Source: Ruminococcus flavefaciens
Lineage (GTDB): Bacteria; Bacillota; Clostridia; Oscillospirales; Ruminococcaceae
Assembly: GCA_902777125.1 (NCBI GenBank)
Contig: CACYSQ010000003.1
Coordinates: 50,230 to 114,229, forward strand
Reading direction: 5' to 3'
DNA: 64,000 nt
A program made the position numbers and the translations under genes. Of the stretch, positions 28,028 to 35,733 are shown piece after piece. The stretch's first letter is position 1. Each line of letters opens with the position of its first letter. The notes below the pieces were generated by a model that searched no databases, was not told the origin of the DNA, and saw only the letters and a list, made by a program, of their open reading frames with translations.

Positions 28028-29338
28028 ATGAAGTTCAATATTCTCAGAGCAGCAGCAGTGTGCTGCGCCTTTACCCTCTCTGCCTGCGGAAGTACACGAA
28101 AGACCTCCGCTACTCCCCCGGACGGCAGGCTCGACAAATGCACCATTCGCTTCTCATGGTGGGGCGGCGATGACCGACATGAGGCTACGCTGAAAGCCAT
28201 TGACCTTTGGAACACCCTGCACCCCGATATCACGATAAAGCCCGAATACGGCGGCTGGGACGGCTGGCAGGAAAAGACAGCCTCCCAGATAAGCGGCGGC
28301 ACTGAGCCGGACGTAATGCAGATAAACTACGACTGGCTCGTTACTATGTCCCCCGACGGCGAGGGCTTCTACGACCTCGGTCAGCTTACGGAACAGCTCG
28401 ATCTCTCCGGTCTCAGCGAGGATATCCTCTCCTTCGGCATGGTGAACGGCAGGCTCAATGCCGTTACGGTCTCGGTCACGGGCAGGGGACTTTTCTACAA
28501 TTCCGGTATCTATGAGAGGCTCGGAGCTTCCTACCCGACGAGCTGGGAGGAGCTTATCGCGCTGGGGGACGTTTTCAGCAAAAACGGTCTCTACCCTCTC
28601 GACCTCGATATCCAGTCCGGAGGAACGGCATGGTACCTTGCGGCGGTGTACGTTCAGCAGAAGACCGGCAGAGAATTCATCACTATGGACGGTGAGCTCG
28701 GCTTCACCCGTGAGGACATCGCGGAAGCCCTGCGCTTCTACAAAAGGCTCGAGGACAGCCATGTTATCCGCACTATAAGGACCCGTACCGATGAAGACGG
28801 CAATGCTGCACTGTATCAGTCCCCGGAGTTCATCGGCGGCAGGATAGCAGGCGTTCTCGAATGGGGCAGCTCGGTCGGCAAGTACGAATCCGTGCTCGCG
28901 GACGGCGTTTTGCAGGCAGGACCGTTCCTCAGCGACGGCAGCGGCAATACGTCCGGCTGGATGATAAAGCCCTCGATGCTCTACGCGGTATCACGGAACA
29001 CCGAGCACCCGGACGAAGCTGCGGCTTTCGTTGATTTCCTGCTGAATAACGGCGAATGTGCGGAGATACTCGGTACTACACGCGGCATACCTGCCTCCCG
29101 TTACGCGGAGGAACGCCTTGAGGCGAGCGGCAAGCTGAAAGGTCCCGCACAGGAAAGCGATGAGCTTCTCGAAAGGCTCGATACGCTGACGATAAGCCCG
29201 TACATGGAGCTTGCAAGGGTAAAGGAATACTGCAATACTGCTCTCGAAAACGTATCATACGGCACTCAGGACGCTGACGCCGCCGCAGACGAGCTATATG
29301 CGTCCGTGACCGGATATCTGGAGAAGATCAGGAAATGA
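28028..29338 (+). CDS. ABC transporter sugar-binding lipoprotein
   Basis: 436 residues from ATG 28028 (GGAGGGTGGG upstream). A signal peptide ends in the lipobox LSAC with Cys20. The mature part begins IRFSWWGGDDRHEATLKAIDLW, the usual opening of family 1 extracellular solute-binding proteins for oligosaccharides. It should deliver sugars to the two permeases encoded next. No ATPase gene lies in the operon, as is common in Firmicutes that share a MsmK-type ATPase. Confidence 0.94.
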   Translation: MKFNILRAAAVCCAFTLSACGSTRKTSATPPDGRLDKCTIRFSWWGGDDRHEATLKAIDLWNTLHPDITIKPEYGGWDGWQEKTASQISGGTEPDVMQINYDWLVTMSPDGEGFYDLGQLTEQLDLSGLSEDILSFGMVNGRLNAVTVSVTGRGLFYNSGIYERLGASYPTSWEELIALGDVFSKNGLYPLDLDIQSGGTAWYLAAVYVQQKTGREFITMDGELGFTREDIAEALRFYKRLEDSHVIRTIRTRTDEDGNAALYQSPEFIGGRIAGVLEWGSSVGKYESVLADGVLQAGPFLSDGSGNTSGWMIKPSMLYAVSRNTEHPDEAAAFVDFLLNNGECAEILGTTRGIPASRYAEERLEASGKLKGPAQESDELLERLDTLTISPYMELARVKEYCNTALENVSYGTQDADAAADELYASVTGYLEKIRK

Positions 29339-30231
29339 AAAAACGTGTTTACAGCAACCCGGTCGGTGTGAGCCGATACACGGGACTGCTGCTGATACTG
29401 CCGTTTATAGCGGGATTTCTGCTGTTCACGCTGTATCCGTTCGTATGCTCCTTTGCAGTCGGAATGACTGAATACGACAATATCCGTCCGGCGAGGTTCG
29501 TCGGACTGGGAAACTACCGCACCATGCTCCGGGACGATAATTTCCGGAAGGCACTGACGGTAACGCTGAAATATGCCGCGATACTCGTTCCGATGAAGCT
29601 CGCGGTATCGCTCATGACTGCCCTGCTGCTCAACGCCGAGATACGCGGGATAGGCATTTACCGGACGGCGCTGTACATACCCTCGATACTCGGCGCTAAC
29701 CTTGCCGTGGTGATAATGTGGAACTACCTTTTCACCTCCGGCGGACTTGTAAATCAGGTCCTGAGCCTCGCGGGAGCCTCGCCTGTCGGCTGGTACGGCG
29801 ACCCGGACAAGGCTTTGTTTGTGGTGATACTCCTGCGTCTGTGGGAATTCGGCTCGACCATGATAATTTTCCTCGCGGCTCTCAGGGACATACCGTGTGA
29901 GCTCTACGATGCCGCAAGAGTTGACGGCTGCGGCAGTATACGGGCGTTTTTCGCGATAACACTTCCGCAGCTCAGGGGCGTTATCTTCGTGAACCTCGTC
30001 CTTCAGAGCATCGCGGCTTTGCAGGAATTCAACGCGCCCTATATGCTCACTGGAGGCGGTCCGCTGAAAAGCACCTATACCGTTGGAATGCTGATATACG
30101 ATGAGATGTTCCGCTACGACATGAACGCAGGCTATGCAAACGCCGTATCATGGGTACTTTTCGTGCTCATTTCAGCCGTTGTGGGAATAATGTTCGCCGT
30201 GACGCGCGGCAGACGGAGGGACGAGAAATGA
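29335..30231 (+). CDS. ABC sugar permease, MalF/YteP type
   Basis: 298 residues, six helices, with the EAA-like loop YDAARVDGCGSIRAFFAITLPQL that contacts the ATPase. Overlaps the binding-protein gene by 4 nt (ATGA). With the next gene it forms the membrane channel of a carbohydrate importer. Confidence 0.94.
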   Translation: MKKRVYSNPVGVSRYTGLLLILPFIAGFLLFTLYPFVCSFAVGMTEYDNIRPARFVGLGNYRTMLRDDNFRKALTVTLKYAAILVPMKLAVSLMTALLLNAEIRGIGIYRTALYIPSILGANLAVVIMWNYLFTSGGLVNQVLSLAGASPVGWYGDPDKALFVVILLRLWEFGSTMIIFLAALRDIPCELYDAARVDGCGSIRAFFAITLPQLRGVIFVNLVLQSIAALQEFNAPYMLTGGGPLKSTYTVGMLIYDEMFRYDMNAGYANAVSWVLFVLISAVVGIMFAVTRGRRRDEK

Positions 30232-31058
30232 CCAGAAAGCTTCCCCTCTACGTTATCCTAACGCTCATGGCAGCCGTGACGCTCTACCCTATGCTGTGGC
30301 TCATCGGCGCCTCATTCAAGTCCAACAGCGAGATATTCAGCTCGGCGTGGTTCATGCCCAAGAGCTTCGACCTCAGCGTCTACCGAAGCGCATGGCGGAC
30401 GGTAACGCCCTACACTATGGGTCACTATTTCGCGAACACGTTCATGATAATACTGCCTAAGACCTTTCTCGCAGTGCTGTCGTCCGTGCTTGTCGCCTAC
30501 GGCTTCGCGAGGTTTGACTTCCCGCTGAAAAGGCTGTTTTTCGCCATGCTCATGGCAGGTATGTTCATGCCGGCTATCGTTACGGTCATGTCTTTGTACC
30601 TCCTCTGGAGCAAGCTCGAACTCCTCGACACCTACGTCCCCCTCATAGCGCCGGCAGCCTTTGCAGGCGAGGGAATGTTCGTGTTCATACTCATACAGTT
30701 TTTCAGACGCGTTCCGAGAGAACTCGACGAGGCTGCCCGCATAGACGGCTGCGGCACTCTCAGAACGCTCGTATATGTGCTCCTCCCCTGCATCAGACCG
30801 GCTGTGGCATCGGTCGCCGTGTTCACATTCCTGTGGACCATGAACGACTTCCTACAGCCTCTCATAATGATACAGTCAGTGGAGAAATACCCCCTGTCGC
30901 TCGCACTGAGGCTCTCGGTGGACAGCACAGGTCAGGGCTATGAGCAATGCAAGATAATCGCAATGTCGGTGATAGGACTTATCCCCTCAGTCACCGTATT
31001 CGCACTCGCACAGAAGCAATTCGTAAGCGGTATTACTGCCGGAGGTATCACAGGATGA
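30228..31058 (+). CDS. ABC sugar permease, MalG/YtcP type
   Basis: 276 residues, six helices, EAA loop DEAARIDGCGTLRTLVYVLLPCI. ATG 30228 overlaps the previous stop (ATGA), and its own stop overlaps the GH105 start in the same way, so the operon is tightly coupled. Confidence 0.94.
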   Translation: MTRKLPLYVILTLMAAVTLYPMLWLIGASFKSNSEIFSSAWFMPKSFDLSVYRSAWRTVTPYTMGHYFANTFMIILPKTFLAVLSSVLVAYGFARFDFPLKRLFFAMLMAGMFMPAIVTVMSLYLLWSKLELLDTYVPLIAPAAFAGEGMFVFILIQFFRRVPRELDEAARIDGCGTLRTLVYVLLPCIRPAVASVAVFTFLWTMNDFLQPLIMIQSVEKYPLSLALRLSVDSTGQGYEQCKIIAMSVIGLIPSVTVFALAQKQFVSGITAGGITG

Positions 31059-32185
31059 AGACAGAAGCAAATTGGAAAATGACCGCAGATGCCTATACCG
31101 AGCGGCTGATACTCCCCTCCGACCCTCTTTCGCCGCTCTGGAACCGGGAGAACATCATCTTCCGCAAAGCCCCGAAGTGGAACTACATCGACGCCTGCAT
31201 GATGACTGCCGCAGCAATGCTGTATGACCTCAGCGGCGATGAACGGCTGCTCAGCTTCATCGTCCGTTTCACCGACGCCTATGTCACTGAGGAAGGTACT
31301 ATCCCCACGCTATGCTTCGGGGACTTCAATCTCGACAATGTGAACGGCGGCAGAACACTCCTGTGGCTGTATAAGCACACCGGCATGGAAAAATACCTCG
31401 CCGCGGCTGAGAGCATCGTCCGCGGACAGCTCGAACGTCAGCCGAGAACGCCCTGCGGCGGCTTCTGGCACAAGGCGGTATACCCCGGTCAGATATGGCT
31501 CGACGGCGTGTACATGGCGCTGCCGTTCATGGCTGAGTACGGCCTGCTGAAAGGCGACCGCGATATGCTCGCGGACGTTTCCGCACAGCTTGAAAATATC
31601 CGCAGACGTATGCGTGACAGCTCGACCGGGCTTTACTTTCACGGTCTGGACGAATCACGCCGCGAGAAATGGGCTGACCATGTGACGGGTCTTTCGGACG
31701 AATTCTGGCTGCGGTCAATGGGCTGGCTGAGTGCCGGACTTGCCGATATATGCGGTATCCTCCCCGATAACACTGCCGCAGCGGAAATGCTCGCCGGACT
31801 TCTCGGAGCACTTTCCCGGTGCATGACGGACGAGGGTATGCTCTTGCAGCTCCCGGCAAGGTCGGAGCTTCCCGGGAACTACCCCGAGACAAGCGGAACG
31901 CTGCTTTTCGCCTATTCCGCGGTCAAGGCGGCAAGGCTCGGCATCGCAGGCGAGGACATAAAAACCGCAGGCCTACGCGCTTTCCGGGCGGTATCGGAAG
32001 ACTATATCAGCATGGGAACGGACGGCGTTCCCGTACTGCGGAACATCTGCCTCATGGCAGGTCTCGGCGGTTCGCCCTACAGAGACGGTTCTGCCGCCTA
32101 CTACCTCGGCGAGACCGTCACAGAAAACGACGCAAAAGGCATTGCGCCCTATCTTATGGCATATTCAGAGATAATCAGAGCTTGA
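31055..32185 (+). CDS. GH105 unsaturated rhamnogalacturonyl hydrolase-like
   Basis: 376 residues of (alpha/alpha)6-barrel type with no signal peptide, so cytoplasmic. GQIWLDGVYMALPFMAEY carries D150, matching the general acid Asp of YteR-type enzymes. GH105 removes the unsaturated galacturonyl residue left by pectate or rhamnogalacturonan lyases. Together with the transporter it resembles the Bacillus yteP-ytcP-ytcQ-yteR set, so imported rhamnogalacturonan or pectin fragments are the probable substrate. GGAGGTATC precedes ATG 31055. Confidence 0.9.
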   Translation: MKTEANWKMTADAYTERLILPSDPLSPLWNRENIIFRKAPKWNYIDACMMTAAAMLYDLSGDERLLSFIVRFTDAYVTEEGTIPTLCFGDFNLDNVNGGRTLLWLYKHTGMEKYLAAAESIVRGQLERQPRTPCGGFWHKAVYPGQIWLDGVYMALPFMAEYGLLKGDRDMLADVSAQLENIRRRMRDSSTGLYFHGLDESRREKWADHVTGLSDEFWLRSMGWLSAGLADICGILPDNTAAAEMLAGLLGALSRCMTDEGMLLQLPARSELPGNYPETSGTLLFAYSAVKAARLGIAGEDIKTAGLRAFRAVSEDYISMGTDGVPVLRNICLMAGLGGSPYRDGSAAYYLGETVTENDAKGIAPYLMAYSEIIRA

Positions 32186-32200
32186 AACGGAGGCGTACAA

Positions 32201-33523
32201 ATGACAGTCAGTATAAAAGGCGGGGAGATCCTCGCGGCTCTCGAAAAAGCCGGCTTTGAGGCTTACTATGTCGGCGGCTGTGTGCGCGACCTCATCATGG
32301 GCAGGGAAATTCACGATACCGACATCACAACGAGTGCCCTCCCGGAGGAAACTACTGCCGTTTTCAGCGGATATAAGGTCATACCGACCGGCATAAAGCA
32401 CGGCACGGTAACTGTCATCTGTGACAGTGAGTCCTACGAGATAACGACCTTCCGGCATGACGGCAGCTATTCCGATTCCCGGCGTCCGGACAGCGTGACC
32501 TTTTCCCGGAGCATCGAGGAGGATCTCGCACGGCGTGACCTTTCGATAAACGCAATCGCTATGGATATACGCGGAAATATCGTTGATCCGTTCGGCGGCA
32601 GGGACGATATCGCAAACCGGGTCATACGCTGCGTCGGCGACCCCGAAAAGCGCTTTACAGAGGACGCTCTCCGCATTCTCAGGGCGGCAAGGTTCGCTGC
32701 ACAGCTCGGCTTCAGGATCGAACCGGAAACTGCTGCGGCAATGCACTCCCTCCGCGGCAGGCTCGACCTGATATCCCGCGAAAGAGTACGCGATGAGCTC
32801 GATAAGCTCGTCTGCGGAAGATACTGCACGGACGTACTGCTCGAATTCCGCGATATCATCGGCGAAATAATCCCGGAAATGATACCCTGCTTCGACTTTG
32901 AACAGCACTCAAAATACCATAAATACGACGTTTACGGACATATCGTCCGCACCGTTTCAGCGGCTCCGGAGGATAACCTGCTTCTGCGGCGGGCAATGCT
33001 TTTCCACGACATCGGAAAGCCGCCGATGTTTACCGTTGACGAAAAGGGTGAGGGCCATTTCAAGGGTCATGCACCGCTTAGTGCCGAGATAGCCCGCGAT
33101 GTCATGAAGCGTCTGCACTACGATTCGCACACCATTGACCTTACCTGCACTCTCATTTCCCTCCACAGCGACAGGATAAGCTCCGAAAGACATCTCCGGA
33201 GGCTCGTTTCAAGGCTTGGTGCGGACAATTTTGCGCTTCTCATGGAGTTCATGAAGGCTGACAATCTCGGCAAGAACGAGTTCGTCGCGGAGGAAAATCC
33301 CGGCTACGATGCCCTCGTCGTGAAAGCGCAGGAGCTTGCGGCAAAAAACGCTTGTCCACAGCTTTCCGGACTTGCTGTGAACGGCAATGATATGCTCGCA
33401 CTCGGGCTTGAGGGCAGGGCTGTCGGCGATGCTCTGCGGACACTTCACCAGCTCGTCACCGACGGTGACCTCCCCAACGAAAAAGACGTACTTATCGACC
33501 ACGCAAGGAGGCTTGTCAGATGA
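32201..33523 (+). CDS. cca: CCA-adding tRNA nucleotidyltransferase with HD domain
   Basis: 440 residues: nucleotidyltransferase head YVGGCVRDLIMGREIHDTDI (DxD-type metal pair), RRDLSINAIAMD, the RNA-binding R-x3-RF segment RILRAARFAAQL, and an HD domain (LFHDIGKPPMF). It adds or repairs the 3' CCA of tRNAs. RBS CGGAGGCG. It is 15 nt after the GH105 gene and overlaps pflA by 4 nt. Confidence 0.95.
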   Translation: MTVSIKGGEILAALEKAGFEAYYVGGCVRDLIMGREIHDTDITTSALPEETTAVFSGYKVIPTGIKHGTVTVICDSESYEITTFRHDGSYSDSRRPDSVTFSRSIEEDLARRDLSINAIAMDIRGNIVDPFGGRDDIANRVIRCVGDPEKRFTEDALRILRAARFAAQLGFRIEPETAAAMHSLRGRLDLISRERVRDELDKLVCGRYCTDVLLEFRDIIGEIIPEMIPCFDFEQHSKYHKYDVYGHIVRTVSAAPEDNLLLRRAMLFHDIGKPPMFTVDEKGEGHFKGHAPLSAEIARDVMKRLHYDSHTIDLTCTLISLHSDRISSERHLRRLVSRLGADNFALLMEFMKADNLGKNEFVAEENPGYDALVVKAQELAAKNACPQLSGLAVNGNDMLALGLEGRAVGDALRTLHQLVTDGDLPNEKDVLIDHARRLVR

Positions 33524-34269
33524 TACGCGGACGCATTCACTCGACCGAAAGCTTCGGGACGGTTGACGGTCCCGGAGTGCGCTTCGTCGTGTTCTTTCAG
33601 GGCTGTCCCATGCGCTGCCTGTACTGCCATAACCCCGATACATGGGACTTTTCCGGCGGTCGGGAGGTCACTGCGGAGGAGCTCATGGCGGAGTACGACT
33701 CATACAGGGAGTTCCTGAAAAGCGGCGGCATCACTGCGACCGGCGGCGAACCTCTCGCACAGCCCGAATTCCTCGCGGAGCTTTTCGCACTCGCTAAATC
33801 AAAGGGCGTTCACACCTGCCTTGATACGTCCGCAGGCGTTTTCGACCCGCAGTCTCCCTGCAGGATCACTGAGGCGCTGAAATATACAGACCTCGTTATG
33901 CTCGATATCAAGCACATAGACGACGAAGCTCACAGAAAGCTCACAGGTCACACGAACAGGAATATCCTCGATTTCGCGGAATATCTGCGCGAACTGAATA
34001 TCCCCGTGTGGATAAGGCACGTTGTCGTGCCCGGTATGACCGACGACCCGGACGCACTTTTCCGGCTCGGAGAATACCTCTCCACACTCACGAACCTTAA
34101 AGCTCTCGACGTCCTCCCCTACCATGATATGGCAAAGCCGAAGTATGCCGAGCTCGGACTGGATTACCCACTCGGCGATACCCCCCCCCTCCCGAAAGAA
34201 AAAGCCATCGAGGCACGGAACAGGATAATGGAGGGCATAAAATACGGTCTGAAGCATAATTCTCAATGA
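33520..34269 (+). CDS. pflA: Pyruvate formate-lyase activating enzyme
   Basis: 249 residues, a radical SAM protein with C29-x3-C33-x2-C36 (GCPMRCLYC), GGIxxTGGEPL-type SAM loop and HVVVPGMTDD. It installs the glycyl radical in pyruvate formate-lyase, whose gene is not in the window. ATGA overlap with cca. Confidence 0.95.
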   Translation: MIRGRIHSTESFGTVDGPGVRFVVFFQGCPMRCLYCHNPDTWDFSGGREVTAEELMAEYDSYREFLKSGGITATGGEPLAQPEFLAELFALAKSKGVHTCLDTSAGVFDPQSPCRITEALKYTDLVMLDIKHIDDEAHRKLTGHTNRNILDFAEYLRELNIPVWIRHVVVPGMTDDPDALFRLGEYLSTLTNLKALDVLPYHDMAKPKYAELGLDYPLGDTPPLPKEKAIEARNRIMEGIKYGLKHNSQ

Positions 34270-34286
34270 CCGCAAGTAAAAAACGT

Positions 34287-34317
34287 CCCCGGAGACTGTC
34301 CTGTGACAGTTCCGGGG
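34287..34317. terminator. Shared terminator between pflA and the MFS gene
   Basis: Stem CCCCGGA...CTGTC / GACAG...TCCGGGG. On the minus strand it is followed by ACGTTTTTT, so it chiefly ends the MFS transcript; the plus-side T-run is weaker. Confidence 0.82.
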
Positions 34318-34324
34318 ATTTCTG

Positions 34325-35602
34325 TTAATCTTTACTCTTTCTGAGCAGCATACTGAATACCACGCATACTGTAACTCCTGCAACTCCGAGGACTGCAAAA
34401 AGCATTGCTGTCCCCGAGCCCTTTCCGCTGCCAAAAAGAGTGGTCAGCGGACTATCCGCGGCTTGTCCGGACATATAAGGCTCAAAGACCTTGTCTATGA
34501 GGACGCCTCCCAAAAGGTAGCCCAGCGGTATAGTGAAGAACTGCAAGGTGTTCCGGCAGGAGTACACTCTCCCCTGCATATCGGGAGGGATAGCGCTCCT
34601 GAGAATGACGTCCAGATTTGCGCCCATATACGGTATAAAGAGCCAGCCGCAGACGGCTCCGGCACACCATACCGCAGGCGAATCGCTGAATGCGAGCATG
34701 AAATTTTCCGTGCTCATCGAAAAGAAAAGCGAAAGGCATATCGCACGGACGCGGTTTTTCGGTGCAGGTGCGAACGAAGCTATAAGGCTTCCGGCGAGAG
34801 CTGCTGCTCCCGCGAAGAAGTTGACAGTTCCGAGCGTATTCTCGCCGTTTGCAGCCTTTGACAGTATCATTGCCGGAAGCGCTGCATTGTAGGCGGAGGC
34901 TATGAGGTTTATCCCTGCGAGGAAGCATATGAGCTTCAGCACGACCGGACAGTCTCTCAGCCATTTCAGTCCCGACCTCACCGATGAAAGCAGTGATTCC
35001 CTGCTCTCTGACGTTTTATCCGGCTCCGGCACAGGTATGAACAGCAGCAGCGTTATGAATGCTGCCGCGAACGTTATCAGGTCGGTGGCAATGACCGCTG
35101 TCACTCCGCCGAGCGTGAAAAGTACCGTTGCGATAACAGGTGTCAGCAGCGAATTGAGCGACCTCGAAAGCGACCGCAGACCGCTTGTTTTCTGGTAGTA
35201 TTCCTTTGGTATGAGCTGTGTTGAGGCGACCTCGCTCGCAGGCTGCTGAACGGTGTTCATGAGCCCGTTGAGAGCGTTTATCGCGTACAGGTGCCAAAGC
35301 TCGAGCGCCTCTGTTTTTATGAGGACGAACGCCGCAACGGTCGTCATTGCCGCGAAAAGGTCGCACAGCAGCATGGTACGCTTTTTGTTCCATTTATCGC
35401 TGAGTGCGCCTGCGAAAATGCTCATCAGGACGTAAGGTGCATACGAGCAGACCGTCAGCAGGGCGGTTTTAAGTGCCGAGCCGCTGTTATTGTACAGCCA
35501 CAGCACCAGCGCATAGCTTGTCATGCTGCTTCCGAGCTCGGAAAGCGACTGTGTGCTCCACAACAGGAGATAATTTTTGAGTTGTTTCAGTGGATTTTTC
35601 AT
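34325..35602 (-). CDS. MFS exporter, DHA3-like (drug efflux type)
   Basis: 425 residues with 12 predicted helices. The loop 2-3 motif is GALSDKWNKKRTML, and the opening LLWSTQSLSELGSSMTSYALVLWLY fits the DHA3 branch that includes macrolide exporters such as Mef. Substrate unknown. ATG 35600-35602 follows AAGGAGC. The leader of 131 nt after the ABC-F stop holds a short leader peptide and competing RNA arms that cover the ribosome site, suggesting induction by ribosome stalling. Confidence 0.88.
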   Translation of the reverse strand: MKNPLKQLKNYLLLWSTQSLSELGSSMTSYALVLWLYNNSGSALKTALLTVCSYAPYVLMSIFAGALSDKWNKKRTMLLCDLFAAMTTVAAFVLIKTEALELWHLYAINALNGLMNTVQQPASEVASTQLIPKEYYQKTSGLRSLSRSLNSLLTPVIATVLFTLGGVTAVIATDLITFAAAFITLLLFIPVPEPDKTSESRESLLSSVRSGLKWLRDCPVVLKLICFLAGINLIASAYNAALPAMILSKAANGENTLGTVNFFAGAAALAGSLIASFAPAPKNRVRAICLSLFFSMSTENFMLAFSDSPAVWCAGAVCGWLFIPYMGANLDVILRSAIPPDMQGRVYSCRNTLQFFTIPLGYLLGGVLIDKVFEPYMSGQAADSPLTTLFGSGKGSGTAMLFAVLGVAGVTVCVVFSMLLRKSKD

Positions 35603-35603
35603 T

Positions 35604-35700
35604 TGACTTTGCTCCTTTTGATCTTGGAATATCGTCGGAATGCAAAGTCAGAGGGAGATTTCTACCCTCCATGCAGCTCCCTCAGACTCTGCACGGAGCT
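35604..35700 (-). promoter_or_regulatory. Putative translational attenuator before the MFS exporter
   Basis: Minus-strand arms, 5' to 3': arm 1 CTCCGTGCAG (35698-35689); arm 2 GCAGAGTCTGAGGGAG (35692-35677); CTGCATGGAG (35676-35667), able to pair with arm 1 over 10 bp with one G-U; arm 3 CTCCCTCTGACTTTGC (35657-35642), pairing with arm 2 over 16 positions with 2 mismatches; arm 4 GCAAAGTCA (35612-35604), lying between the Shine-Dalgarno and ATG and perfectly complementary to TGACTTTGC of arm 3. Arms 2:3 and 3:4 exclude each other. There is no T-run after 2:3, which points to control of translation. Confidence 0.6.
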
Positions 35701-35720
35701 TTTACAACGCATCTTCTCAT
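35682..35720 (-). CDS. Leader peptide MRRCVVKAPCRV
   Basis: A 12-codon frame, ATG 35718-35720 to TGA 35682-35684, with AAGGAAG 8 nt before the start and only 13 nt after the ABC-F stop. Its last codons lie inside arms 1 and 2 of the RNA structure, so a ribosome on it would decide which arms can pair. Size and place match drug-sensing leader peptides of erm and mef genes. The peptide itself resembles no leader I know. Confidence 0.55.
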   Translation of the reverse strand: MRRCVVKAPCRV

Positions 35721-35733
35721 TATCATCACTTCC

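Noticed and set aside
35487-35672. 61-codon frame starting inside the attenuator, with GAGGGAG before its ATG
   Set aside because: It runs out of frame into the MFS gene and its sequence does not look like a protein. It could be a second leader, but evidence for the 12-codon leader is better.
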